The notes: generated from the sequence alone by a model not told the origin. Shown: positions 9,201 to 16,977, counted from the stretch's first letter. The stretch is 34,962 bases of DNA from Candidatus Poribacteria bacterium (GCA_016866785.1 VGLH01000030.1:1-34962), one strand, 5' to 3'. A program made the numbers and translations.

Positions 9201-9932
9201 GACCGTGGACGGGCGCTTCTCGCGGATGCTGCGGCGATAAGCGGGAATGTAGAGGAGAGGCACGCCGCCGATCATGAAGACGACGTGCTTGGCGATGATC
9301 TCGTTGTCGAGATGGACGATGATCCGCGAGGCACGGAAGTAGGTGTGGGGGTACTTCAGCGAGCTCGTCGTCAGGCGCCCCCCATTGATGAGGGACTCCT
9401 TCTCGGACACCCGGAGGATTCGGTATCCCTGGTAGTACCAGGGCGAGCCGTACGCCGCGCCGCCGTGCGCGATCCCCTGCTTCGTGCGCAGGTTGAACAC
9501 GAGCTCGTCGGCGTAGGTCACCTCCTCATCGACCCGCAGCCGCACGTTGCCCTCGGCGCGTAGGACGTTCTCGTCGAAGTCCGCCCATGCGTTTTCCGAC
9601 TCGAGAACCATGTTCTCGAACCGGATGTACGCGCCGCCCTTGAGGTGGACGATATTATCTCGCCAGACGACCTGCTCCGCGCCCTCGACGTAGGCTTGGT
9701 CCTTGCGGAGCTCCATGGTTCTGCCGAGGACGCTCGCGTCCAACGCCTCCGCCGATTCGGGAGGCTGGGCTGGGGCATCCGCCGCGTCGGCGGGCGGCGG
9801 AGCCTCCTCAACCGGATCGGCGGCATCTGCTAGCCAAGGGACTGCCAACGCCAGCCAGGAAGCGAGCGCCAGTCGATACCATCGTCGCCAGCGACGCCTG
9901 CCTGGCACGTGCCCGGCTCCCACTGACTCCAT
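6282..9932 (-). CDS. LptD/OstA-like outer-membrane assembly protein with inserted parvulin-like domains
   Basis: The 1216-residue protein starts at ATG 9932 behind GGAGG. An Arg-rich N-terminus plus a hydrophobic stretch (about 20-35) ending ADA-AD is a signal peptide. Residues about 70-270 match the LptD periplasmic OstA jellyroll: repeated 'A-N-D-E' strands, LRAEGNVRLR, then VPLLYIPAYRRS. Residues about 640-1216 read as a beta-barrel with alternating aromatic strands and a terminal Phe after GLGRSG, the usual outer-membrane beta-signal. Between them lie three parvulin-like segments (about 334-428, 434-565, 570-633) with GED-F/L, G-QVSPVV and GEVSSV signatures. LptD inserts LPS into the outer membrane, and that role is inferred here. 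The insertion is atypical. I find no cysteine in the protein, so the LptD disulfides are absent. It lies between a surA-like gene and metH. Confidence 0.8.
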   Translation of the reverse strand: MESVGAGHVPGRRRWRRWYRLALASWLALAVPWLADAADPVEEAPPPADAADAPAQPPESAEALDASVLGRTMELRKDQAYVEGAEQVVWRDNIVHLKGGAYIRFENMVLESENAWADFDENVLRAEGNVRLRVDEEVTYADELVFNLRTKQGIAHGGAAYGSPWYYQGYRILRVSEKESLINGGRLTTSSLKYPHTYFRASRIIVHLDNEIIAKHVVFMIGGVPLLYIPAYRRSIREKRPSTVIVKLGSDTFQGNWFSVNVPLARRQRVRSAVQFDYSSLRGTGEGTETKYQIRDVELREIRFDIPEDATTDEKTALKRRASEIRDRLAGDFDQVLVQRLFLPHPRAEDDVTRARQRADEIQAGAAKGEDLERLGGRFSILGYLVPGDAALTPDLESVALLLEYGQVSPVVATESGFYIFRVSDTMDLYGTVEKQVQQVFVPIQASDESKQETADLAQRLLRSARNGEDFAAMLSRYGSNVPESAWTDSEKERRRGVGVAAQTPGSASDSSEPVPQGPPGAQTIRTPINDFDYSQRRLLTELQVGETTEAISVDEGILLLRLADKEPTPDFAQLAREISNAESAEDGGYIGYTGRGDVPLNVYRASVGLEKGEVSSVIEAPEALYVVQAGRRRTMNGEVYLFTKDIYSYGRQETFKIGRQWDGAASHRMEVPTPWDKTGRYERRGVTFWGKVQYGNRNYFGSYGTDRAELQTFGVVTFSSISGQGATSVDGRLTVDKTFELSEDSSGTNQRLPELTLSWSSELERLWGLRRINDRLMQAARRVDRWKLPLLAVPTLTDANFSLDGTIANLYRNEFRYSPGIQAIRQARGLSADETEDVFLQAGDLGLDVSKQSKLKLTQTREFVLSLRGSTQAVWHQKDQKGNTNIIRPLVSASSSLSNLLFRVWDIGWVPGANRLRHEVRSEAGFDWAPSANDADEDPDNPSPDTIKLYPFGSSTYLYERKLIRLSLTSNVQIKTRANKVVNALTLSVRTSRDYTDRSAVGDRKWEFISGTMNFSPLSSGNLYGTLQTTVDPNTYSPTSTIQRAPFSLIGLSSALHYRGGNYTKGWNLDLGSQYTNYTSARRSFLIGGSWRPSTLLEISLDTQWDYDRDRIANPTGWRTNSLARSSGVAYLHPFSQNLTLRRNLRDWDLHITWRRYGSIGNVRKEFTYQINLIADPMVTMGAGYDGITQSWGFRSLPIGVPSTFTAGGLGRSGF
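8034..8933 (-). other. Parvulin-like insert inside the LptD-like protein
   Basis: This covers residues about 334-633 of the LptD-like protein. Each unit follows the parvulin order: an opening strand, an A-rich helix, a GEDL/GEDF turn, a G-x-[IL]GY segment, then hydrophobic 'L-G-[VE]-S' and a closing strand. The third unit starts at the helix and is incomplete. The histidines usually found in the opening (RHIL) and closing (GYHI) strands of active parvulins are replaced (VQRLF, GFYIF, LYVVQ), which suggests a binding or chaperone role rather than catalysis. A low-complexity linker (about 493-527) sits inside unit 2. Confidence 0.65.
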
Positions 9933-9968
9933 TGCCCCTCCGGCGCGCCGTCATCCTGGCGGGCTCCG

Positions 9969-10640
9969 CTAGAACGTCACGTGTATTTTGATGAACGCCT
10001 TGGCTCGGAGCGCCACGATGTACTTCTCGCGCTCCGCGGCGAACCGTGTCTCGCGCAAGGCGTCCAGTGCCGCATCCTTGGTCTCGTACTCGCCCGGATG
10101 TTCGGCGAAGTGGGCGACGGCTTCGGCGTCGGTGACGTGGATTTTCGGCACCACGTCGCGCTTGAGGAGCTCCTTGATGCGAAGGCTCTTGCGCATCTCG
10201 CGTTCGAACGACGCCTTGGAATAGCCCTGGGCAGCGAGGGAACGCTCGAACTCGGCGTCGTCTTTCAGGTTCTGATCCGCGCGAAACTGCCGTATCTCCT
10301 CTTCCAGCATGCGCGGGTTGATGGCGAGCTCAGGCTTCTCGCGTTCCTGTCGCTGGGCTTCCTGTTCGAGCACCGTGCTGGCGATCAGGTCGTCCAGCCG
10401 CTCGGACGCATGAGACTCCGCGATCTGCTTCGCCTCTTCGGGACTTCGTCGTTCGTAGACGCGCAACAACTGGATGTGCTCGTTGATGAGCCGGTTCAAG
10501 TCGCCTTGCGTCAGTACGTCCTGATTCACCGTGGCGACGATGCGGTCCACGATCTTCGCGAACCCCGCCTGTCCGGTCGCCGCGCCGAGGGCGACCAGAC
10601 AGACCGTGACGAGACCGCGCAGAGCGAGCGATGGTCTCAC
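9969..10640 (-). CDS. SurA-like periplasmic chaperone without a parvulin domain
   Basis: The 223-residue protein starts at GTG 10640, preceded by GGAGG at eight bases. Residues 1-25 form a signal peptide ending GQA-G. The mature part opens with the SurA N-domain signature (DRIVATVNQDVLTQGDL, residues 32-48), followed by the helical chaperone core (ERLDDLIASTVLEQEA, then long charged helices). The end (FAAEREKYIVALRAKAFIKI) resembles the C-terminal SurA helix that packs back on the N-domain. The one or two PPIase domains normally between them are missing, so the family's usual 400-plus residues shrink to about 200. It probably escorts outer-membrane proteins through the periplasm. The lptD-like gene starts 36 bases after its stop, and LptD is a classical SurA client. 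Confidence 0.82.
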   Translation of the reverse strand: MRPSLALRGLVTVCLVALGAATGQAGFAKIVDRIVATVNQDVLTQGDLNRLINEHIQLLRVYERRSPEEAKQIAESHASERLDDLIASTVLEQEAQRQEREKPELAINPRMLEEEIRQFRADQNLKDDAEFERSLAAQGYSKASFEREMRKSLRIKELLKRDVVPKIHVTDAEAVAHFAEHPGEYETKDAALDALRETRFAAEREKYIVALRAKAFIKIHVTF

Positions 10641-10676
10641 GCGCCTTCCCTCCGAGATGATGCGGGTGGAACGCCG

Positions 10677-12557
10677 CTACTCCTGGCTGTCGGAAGATTC
10701 CTCGTCGGACGGCTTTGAGGGCGGCTCCGGCACGCGGTCTTCATGGACGACGAGGCTGCTCTTCGTCCGAAGCCCGTCCAGCCAATCGAGCAGCTTGGCT
10801 TGCCGCTTCTGGGTCTCAGCGCTGCGTTCCGCCTGGTTGCGGACCTGGTCGAGCGTCTGCGTGCGTTCGGGCGTCCTATCGTCGACCTTGAAGATCATGT
10901 AGTAGTTGACGCCGTCGAGCTCCTGCTCGATCGGTTCCGGCGTTACTTCGCCAACGGGAACCTGGAACGCGGCTTCCGTAAACGCCGCCGCGTGCGAATA
11001 GGTATCACGGCTGAAGAAGTTCGTGTCGCCGTTCATCTGACCGCCGGGACCCACGTTCTTGCCCATCTCGGTCAGCGTCTTCGCGGCTTCCTTGATATCT
11101 CGTCCCTCTTGGATCTCCTTGAGGGTGGATTCGGCTTCAGCCTTGTCCGTGAAAGTGAGGCAGGTGATCCGCACCTTCTCGGGTTCGACATACTCGGACG
11201 TGTGTGCGTCGTAGTAGGCTTGGATGTCCTCGTCGGTCACCTCGACCTGCTCGTCCACCTGCTGCTTGACCAGTTTCTCGACCATGAGCTGGTGGCGGTA
11301 CTCGACGAACTTCGCGTCGTCTTCCGGGCGGCTGCCGATTCCGGCGTCGCCGCCGTCGAGGAGCTTCAGCTCGTCCAGCGTCTCCTCCTGGAGCAGGTTG
11401 GTCAAGCCTTCGCGACCCTCATACCGGCTTTGCCGATACTCGGGGAGATCGACGAACACGTTCCACAGCATCCCCCACGTGTACTGAATGGGCGTGCCAT
11501 TCCAGGCGTACTCGGCGAGGACGAGCCCCTTGTCGACTTCCGTCGGCAGAACTGTCGGTTCCTTGGGGGTCTCTTCCGCAGCGGCTTCCTCGCTGCCTTC
11601 GGTTGACTCCTCGGTCTGCTCCTCGTCCTGGGTCAGCTTCACGTTCGGCACGCGGTCAGGATAGACGACCAGCCCCGACGTGTCCTTGAGCCACTGGTGC
11701 CATTCCTTCTCGCGGGCTTCGGTCTTCTCTCGTTCGGCGCTTTGGCGCGCGGAGTCGACGACCTCCTCGAAGGTCTGCTGACGCGGCTGGTTGTGCTCCT
11801 CGAGCCGGAAGAGCATGTAGTACTGCTGATCCCGGACGGTCTGGACGTGGAGCTCCTTCGTCATCTCGCCGACTTCCATCTCGAACGCCTTGTCGACGAA
11901 CTCCTGCGCCATCGGGTACGAATTGCGGGCAAACAACCCCGTGTCGCCCTCGCGAGTCCCGCCGGGCCCGTCGTTCTGGTTCAGCTTCGAGAACGCGCTG
12001 ACGACTTCCTTCAGGTCCTCGCCGCCGAGGATACGGTCGAGCGCTGCTTGCGCTTTCTCCTGATCCGTCATCGCCAGCGAGATCAGCCGAACCTGCTCCG
12101 GGATGATGTACTCGTCCGTGTGGGTGTCGTAGTAGGCGCGGACCTCTTCGTCGGTGACGACGACCTTGTCGTCGATCTGCCGCGTGGAGATCTCGTCTTT
12201 GATCAACTGGCGGCGGTACTTCTCCACCTTGTTGTTGATCTCGGCAATGTTCTGCAGACCCATCTCACGCGCCAGCTCCAGCAGAACGCGGCTCTCCGCC
12301 ATGAGGGTCACGTATTCGACGTTGCCCTCGCGCCCTTCGTAGTCGTCGCGGCGGTACTCCGGGAGGTCTGCCAGTTCCTTGCGGAGCTCGCTGAGCAGGA
12401 TCTCGCGCTTCTGACCGTTCCACACGTACTCGGCGAGGACGACGTCGTCCTGTGGCGCCACTTTCGTCTGCGCCGTCGCGACGCTCGCCGTCGTCGCAGC
12501 GAACGCGACGCACCCAACCCAGGCAGTGAAACGAGTCGCCCAGTATCGAGCCCTCAT
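10677..12557 (-). CDS. Duplicated PpiC/SurA-like periplasmic protein
   Basis: The 626-residue protein is placed at ATG 12557, which has AAGGAG five bases upstream. The frame opens further up, but only from this ATG is there a clean signal peptide (about 1-30, cut near ATA-Q). It consists of two homologous halves, about 41-307 and 346-613. Each contains LAEY-WNG, LPEYR-YEGREG, a helical SurA-type core, VTDE-I/V-AYYD-HT-EY, a parvulin-like domain ending NYYMIF or QYYMLF, and a closing DRVP. An acidic Glu-rich linker joins them (about 310-343). The two histidines typical of active parvulins are not seen in either half, so it may act mainly as a chaperone. It lies between mfd and the surA-like gene, 61 and 36 bases away, as part of one envelope-biogenesis operon. 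Confidence 0.85.
   Translation of the reverse strand: MRARYWATRFTAWVGCVAFAATTASVATAQTKVAPQDDVVLAEYVWNGQKREILLSELRKELADLPEYRRDDYEGREGNVEYVTLMAESRVLLELAREMGLQNIAEINNKVEKYRRQLIKDEISTRQIDDKVVVTDEEVRAYYDTHTDEYIIPEQVRLISLAMTDQEKAQAALDRILGGEDLKEVVSAFSKLNQNDGPGGTREGDTGLFARNSYPMAQEFVDKAFEMEVGEMTKELHVQTVRDQQYYMLFRLEEHNQPRQQTFEEVVDSARQSAEREKTEAREKEWHQWLKDTSGLVVYPDRVPNVKLTQDEEQTEESTEGSEEAAAEETPKEPTVLPTEVDKGLVLAEYAWNGTPIQYTWGMLWNVFVDLPEYRQSRYEGREGLTNLLQEETLDELKLLDGGDAGIGSRPEDDAKFVEYRHQLMVEKLVKQQVDEQVEVTDEDIQAYYDAHTSEYVEPEKVRITCLTFTDKAEAESTLKEIQEGRDIKEAAKTLTEMGKNVGPGGQMNGDTNFFSRDTYSHAAAFTEAAFQVPVGEVTPEPIEQELDGVNYYMIFKVDDRTPERTQTLDQVRNQAERSAETQKRQAKLLDWLDGLRTKSSLVVHEDRVPEPPSKPSDEESSDSQE
10719..12437 (-). 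repeat. Internal tandem duplication in the PpiC-like gene
   Basis: Two diverged copies of about 265 codons lie at roughly 11637-12437 and 10719-11522. They share ordered landmarks in the protein (LAEY-WNG, YEGREG, VTDE, AYYD-HT-EY, GPGG, G-T-F-R-Y, VGE-T, DRVP). The second copy has a short insertion rich in Gly and Asp (LLDGGDAGIGSRPEDD) in its helical core. Confidence 0.75.
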
Positions 12558-12618
12558 GGTGTCTCCTTGTTCTCTGATCGCTACGAACCCATCGCCCGAT
12601 CGTGCCACCGCTGGCAGA

Positions 12619-15600
12619 TCAAGCTACCGTCGTACCTGGGGCGGAAGCCCCCGAACCCAACTGACGCAGAGCGTCGAACAGTGTATCGAACAGGTCTCGA
12701 GGTTCCATCGATGCCGCCGGAACGATCAACCGAGACGGTGGCACGGGCCGCGCCCCGGGTCGGCTCCTCACGAGTTCGAGGACGCGAACGGGGTCGAGCG
12801 CCGCTCGCTTCTCGTCCACGACAAACTGGATCGCGTTGCCGCCTACGGCGATGGAGGTCACCCCCAGCCTGGCGGCGAGCGATCGCAGCAGCGCCACGTC
12901 GAGCAGCGTCGTCACCTGCGATGGTAGCGCGCCGAACCGGTCGACGATCTCCTCTTCGAGCGCCCGCCGGTCGGACCGATCGCGGATCGCTCCGATTCGC
13001 TTATAGAGCAGCAGCTTGGTCGCCTGATCCGGAACGAAGGCTTCCGGTATGAACGCCGATACGGGCAGCTTGATCTGGGTCTCGATCTCCTCCTCGACCG
13101 GCTCGCCGCGCCGCTGTGCGACGGCGTTCTCGAGGAGCTTGCAGTAGAGGTCGTATCCGACGGCGGCGATGTGACCGTGCTGCTGCGGACCCAGCAGGTT
13201 GCCGGCGCCGCGAATCTCCATGTCGCGCAGAGCGATCTTGAACCCGGAACCCAGGTCGGTGAACTCCTCGATGACTCGGAGCCTTTTCTGCGATTCCTCG
13301 GTCATCACGCGATCTTCGGGATAGAACAGGTAGCCGTACGCCCGCCGATCCGACCTGCCCACGCGACCCCGAAGCTGATAGAGCTGCGCCAGACCGAGGG
13401 CGTCGGCGCGGTTGATCAGGATCGTGTTGACGTTCGGAATGTCCAACCCAGATTCGATGATGGTCGTGCACACCAGCACGTCGAACTCGTGCCGGATGAA
13501 GCGCATCATCGCGGACTCGAGGATGGATTCGCTCATCTGCCCGTGCGCGACTTCGAACCGCGCCTCCGGGACGAGCTCGCGCAGACCGTTGGCAATACTC
13601 TCGATCGTCTCGACGCGGTTATGGACGAAGAATACCTGTCCGCCTCGCCCGACCTCGCGCACGATCGCCTGCCGGACCGTGTCGGGACGATACTCCATCA
13701 CGCTGGTCTCGATGGGAAGCCGGTTCTCCGGCGGCGTGTCGATGACGCTCAGGTCGCGCGCCCCGGCGACCGCCATGTGGAGCGTCCGGGGAATAGGCGT
13801 CGCGGTCATCGTCAGCACATCGACCTGCTTCCGCATCTGCTTGAGGCGTTCTTTGTGCTTGACGCCGAAGCGATGCTCCTCGTCGATGATGAGCAACCCC
13901 AAGTCGCGGAATCTGACGTCGGCCGACAACAGCCGGTGCGTCCCGACGACGACGTCGCAGGTGCCCTTGGCGAGCATTTCGAGAGTGTCGGAAATGTCTT
14001 TGGGGCTCGCGAACCGGCTGAGCAACCGTGCGCGAACCGGAAATTGCCGAAATCGCTCGACGCACGTCAGGTAGTGCTGCTGGGCGAGGACCGTGGTCGG
14101 CACGAGGATGGCGACCTGTTTCATGTCCATCACCGCTTTGAACGCCGCGCGGATCGCGACTTCGGTTTTTCCGTAGCCGACGTCGCCGCACAGGAGGCGA
14201 TCCATCGGGCGCGCTGTCTCCATGTCGCGCTTCACATCGACGATGGCGCGTTCCTGATCGGGAGTCTCATCGAACGGGAACGCTGCCTCGAACTCGGTCT
14301 GCCACGGCGTGTCCGGCTGGAACGCGTGACCCGCCGCCGTCTGACGCGCGGCATACAGAGCGATCAGCTCTTCCGCCAAGTCCTCCACCGACCGCTGCAC
14401 CTTCGACTTGAGCCGGGCCCAAGCGGAGCCGCCGAGCCGGTCGACGGAAGGTCCTTTGTCGCCTCCGCCGATGTACTTCTGGATCAGGTTGATGTTGTAC
14501 GTGGGCACGTAGAGCATGTCGCCGGCGGCGTACTGGAGCGCTAGGAAGTCGTGCTCGTCCGCGCCGACCTTCATGCGTCGGATGCCCTTGTAGCGCGCGA
14601 TGCCATGCGTCGTGTGCACGACGTGGTCGTCTTCCTGGAGATCGACCAGGTTGACGACTGGCTTGCCGTCGCGGAACCGGCTCTGACGGTGTCGCACAAC
14701 GCGCTGCCCGAAGATGTCCTCTTGCGCGGCGACGACGAGCCGCGCCGTCGGGGAGATGAAGCCGTCCGAGACCGTGCCGACATGTGTCGACACGTTGCCA
14801 CTCGCGACTCCGTGATCCTCGAGGACGTCGTGCATTTGGGCAGCAGCCTTCGCCGTCTCCGAGAAGACGGCGACGCGGTACCCGGCGGCGGACCATCGCG
14901 GGATGGCTTCGAGGAACCGCTGCAGGTTCCCCTTCTCCTCGACGAGCGGCGTCGCCGTGATCGTCGTATGGCGGGCAGAGCCTTCGGATGTCATCGAGAC
15001 AGACGCCTCTACCGTCCGTCGGGACCCGATACGTTCCCGAAACGCATCGGTGGAGACATATGCCTCGTGGCTGTCCATCCAGAGCCTTCCCTCGGCGCGC
15101 GCGTCGTCGGTGAGACGGGCTCCGTGCTCGAAGAAGCGCTCCATCTCGCGATCCATCCACTTGGGTTCGTCGAGATAGACGACGGCATCTTCGGAGAGCA
15201 TGTCGATAAGGGTCTCGCGGTTCGCGCTGAGGTACGGGTAGTAGAGCTCGACGTCCGCGAGCCCTCCCATTTCAAAGAGCTGTTCGGTCAACGTTTCGAT
15301 GTGAGCGCGAAGCGTGGTCGTGGGAGCCTCCGCGTAGCGGACGCTCGTTCGGAGCAGCCACTCCTGCCTCGCCGCATCGCTCATGATCCACTCGTGCGCG
15401 GGCGGGATCGAGGCGGATCGAGCCCCGGACATGGAGCGTTGCGACGCCTCGTCAAACTCCCGGATCGACTCGATTTCGTCCCCAAAGAACTCGATCCGCA
15501 GCGGACGGCGTGCCGTGAGCGGGTAGACGTCGAGGATGCCTCCGCGGTGGGCGAACTGCCCTTTGAGCTCGACCGTCTCCGTTCGGTGGTATCCCGCCTC

Positions 15601-16080
15601 GCCGAGTCTGCCGACGAACTCGGTCATGTCGCATAGGTCGCCGACGTGGATCGTCGTCATGAGCTCGTTGAAGGCGTCGCGTGCGGGAAGGAACTGAGAC
15701 ACCGCGTGGATGGACGAGACGATGGTTCCGCCGGTCGAGAGCATAGCGCGGGATTCGACGCGCTCGGATCGCAGGCTCTTGCGCGAATCCGCCGAGCCCT
15801 CTCCGAGCGTGTCCGGCAGCAGCGGGAAGAACCCGACGCGGTCCAGGTCGAACGCGTGCAGGTCGTGATAGACCTTGCGGGCTTCGGCTTGAGTCGGGAA
15901 GACAGCCAGCAACAGCGCGTCCGAAGGGAGGTCGCGGCGCATGCAAGCGAGAAGGAAGGCGTTCCCAGCGCCGTGGATTCCCGACACCTGCACCGGTTCG
16001 CGGGCACACGACTCCCGCAAGAGAGACGTGAACGACCGGTACGCATCGGTTGTCCGGAGCAGATCCGTCAGCGAGTTCAT
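12619..16080 (-). CDS. mfd: Transcription-repair coupling factor
   Basis: This 1153-residue ATP-dependent translocase removes RNA polymerase stalled at lesions and recruits UvrA. The N-terminal UvrB-homologous part spans about 1-350 (FPLLPD-LGEGSADS, GQFAHRGGILDVYPL at 174-188). An RNA polymerase-interacting CarD-like domain lies at about 478-560 (HTTHGIARYKGI). The helicase motor has Walker A GDVGYGKT at 632-639, DEEH at 733-736, the TATPIPRTLHMA motif, and the RecG/Mfd translocation motif region near QLRGRVGRS. The C-terminal TRCF domain is complete. ATG 16080 was chosen because the family N-terminus starts there. No Shine-Dalgarno site precedes it, but a TACAAT box sits nine bases upstream. 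It is the first gene of the mfd-ppiC-surA-lptD-metH run. Confidence 0.97.
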   Translation of the reverse strand: MNSLTDLLRTTDAYRSFTSLLRESCAREPVQVSGIHGAGNAFLLACMRRDLPSDALLLAVFPTQAEARKVYHDLHAFDLDRVGFFPLLPDTLGEGSADSRKSLRSERVESRAMLSTGGTIVSSIHAVSQFLPARDAFNELMTTIHVGDLCDMTEFVGRLGEAGYHRTETVELKGQFAHRGGILDVYPLTARRPLRIEFFGDEIESIREFDEASQRSMSGARSASIPPAHEWIMSDAARQEWLLRTSVRYAEAPTTTLRAHIETLTEQLFEMGGLADVELYYPYLSANRETLIDMLSEDAVVYLDEPKWMDREMERFFEHGARLTDDARAEGRLWMDSHEAYVSTDAFRERIGSRRTVEASVSMTSEGSARHTTITATPLVEEKGNLQRFLEAIPRWSAAGYRVAVFSETAKAAAQMHDVLEDHGVASGNVSTHVGTVSDGFISPTARLVVAAQEDIFGQRVVRHRQSRFRDGKPVVNLVDLQEDDHVVHTTHGIARYKGIRRMKVGADEHDFLALQYAAGDMLYVPTYNINLIQKYIGGGDKGPSVDRLGGSAWARLKSKVQRSVEDLAEELIALYAARQTAAGHAFQPDTPWQTEFEAAFPFDETPDQERAIVDVKRDMETARPMDRLLCGDVGYGKTEVAIRAAFKAVMDMKQVAILVPTTVLAQQHYLTCVERFRQFPVRARLLSRFASPKDISDTLEMLAKGTCDVVVGTHRLLSADVRFRDLGLLIIDEEHRFGVKHKERLKQMRKQVDVLTMTATPIPRTLHMAVAGARDLSVIDTPPENRLPIETSVMEYRPDTVRQAIVREVGRGGQVFFVHNRVETIESIANGLRELVPEARFEVAHGQMSESILESAMMRFIRHEFDVLVCTTIIESGLDIPNVNTILINRADALGLAQLYQLRGRVGRSDRRAYGYLFYPEDRVMTEESQKRLRVIEEFTDLGSGFKIALRDMEIRGAGNLLGPQQHGHIAAVGYDLYCKLLENAVAQRRGEPVEEEIETQIKLPVSAFIPEAFVPDQATKLLLYKRIGAIRDRSDRRALEEEIVDRFGALPSQVTTLLDVALLRSLAARLGVTSIAVGGNAIQFVVDEKRAALDPVRVLELVRSRPGARPVPPSRLIVPAASMEPRDLFDTLFDALRQLGSGASAPGTTVA

Positions 16081-16089
16081 GCCGTCACG

Positions 16090-16117
16090 ATTGTACCCGC
16101 AATCGGTGCTCAGGCAA
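16090..16117 (-). promoter_or_regulatory. Candidate sigma-70 promoter for the mfd operon
   Basis: On the minus strand TTGCCT (16117-16112) and TACAAT (16095-16090) are separated by 16 bases. They match the -35 and -10 consensus in 4 of 6 and 5 of 6 positions. Transcription would start about three bases before the mfd ATG at 16080, so the mRNA could be almost leaderless. That fits the absence of a Shine-Dalgarno site at this start. This is from inspection only. Confidence 0.42.
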
Positions 16118-16149
16118 GCGCAAGTGCTTCCTGCCGACACCCGAAAACG

Positions 16150-16977
16150 TTATCGGGACGCGAACCAGAGGCGGTCGGCGGTCTCCCCGAGCACATGCGA
16201 CAGCGTCGCCGGCTCCAAGCGCATCTCTTCCCGGAAGATGGCGAGATGCTGAGCGTAGGTGACTTTCGGACACCACAGTTCGCAGGGAAAGTCGCTGCCC
16301 CACATACAACGGCGAGGACCGTAGCCTTCGATGACGGCATGGACCAGATCGTGCGTGTCGGCGCATGGGTAGGCTTCTTTGGATCCCGTAACGGCGAAGG
16401 TCACCTTCGCGTGCAGGTTCGGCAGCGCCGCCAGTTCGAGCACCCGCGCCAGCTTGTCGGTATCGCCGGCGTGCAGGTCCATGCAGTGATCCAGCACGAC
16501 GGGCACGTTGGGATGGCGCAGGAGATGCCCTGCGAGCTGGTCGGTGTGTTCCATGCCGATCAGGACGCAGATCGTGAGCCCGAGCTCGTCCGCCGCTTGC
16601 CAGAGGGCCCGATGTCCGGGATGGTCGAAAATCCGATGATTGTCCTCCGTCGGATAGGTGCGGAGACCGCGGACGTTGCGCTTGGCGACGAGCTCGGCGA
16701 GCTTCGACGGGCTCGATGCGTCCAGCGGATCGAGCGTCACGACGGCGGTCGTCCATCCACGCTGGTCGGTGGCGATGTCGCACGTCGCACGGTTGTCGAA
16801 ATGGTAGTGCGTCAACGTCTGGATCAGGACGACATTTGAAACGCCGTTCGCACGGGTTTCGCGGATCATGTGCTCCACGGTCCCGGTTCCTTCTGGGGGA
16901 ACCAGGGGCTTCTCCCGGCGCGGGTACTTCGCCGTATCGGTCGAGTAGATGTGGGCATGGGTGTCGACAACGCGCAC
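16150..16977 (-). CDS. Amidohydrolase 2-family metal-dependent hydrolase
   Basis: This 275-residue TIM-barrel hydrolase has the N-terminal metal motif VDTHAHI (His7, His9), a VVLDHC segment (His164) and MWGSDFP with catalytic/metal Asp229. This is the typical order for the amidohydrolase 2 family (2-pyrone-4,6-dicarboxylate lactonase and ACMSD relatives). The substrate cannot be read from sequence. GTG 16977 is preferred because AGGAGG lies nine bases upstream. An in-frame ATG at 16995 has no such site and would consume the AGGAGG as codons. The gene follows the DUF3108 gene by 31 bases. Sixty-nine bases with a promoter candidate separate it from mfd, so it is probably the end of its own transcription unit. 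Confidence 0.88.
   Translation of the reverse strand: MRVVDTHAHIYSTDTAKYPRREKPLVPPEGTGTVEHMIRETRANGVSNVVLIQTLTHYHFDNRATCDIATDQRGWTTAVVTLDPLDASSPSKLAELVAKRNVRGLRTYPTEDNHRIFDHPGHRALWQAADELGLTICVLIGMEHTDQLAGHLLRHPNVPVVLDHCMDLHAGDTDKLARVLELAALPNLHAKVTFAVTGSKEAYPCADTHDLVHAVIEGYGPRRCMWGSDFPCELWCPKVTYAQHLAIFREEMRLEPATLSHVLGETADRLWFASR

Noticed and set aside
13171-14544. 457-codon + strand frame opposite mfd
   Set aside because: It is an antisense shadow of the Mfd helicase region and shows no recognisable motif.
16140-16157. CCCGA/TCGGG stem at the end of the amidohydrolase gene as a terminator
   Set aside because: The stem is only five base pairs, has an eight-base loop and overlaps the stop codon, with no following T-tract.
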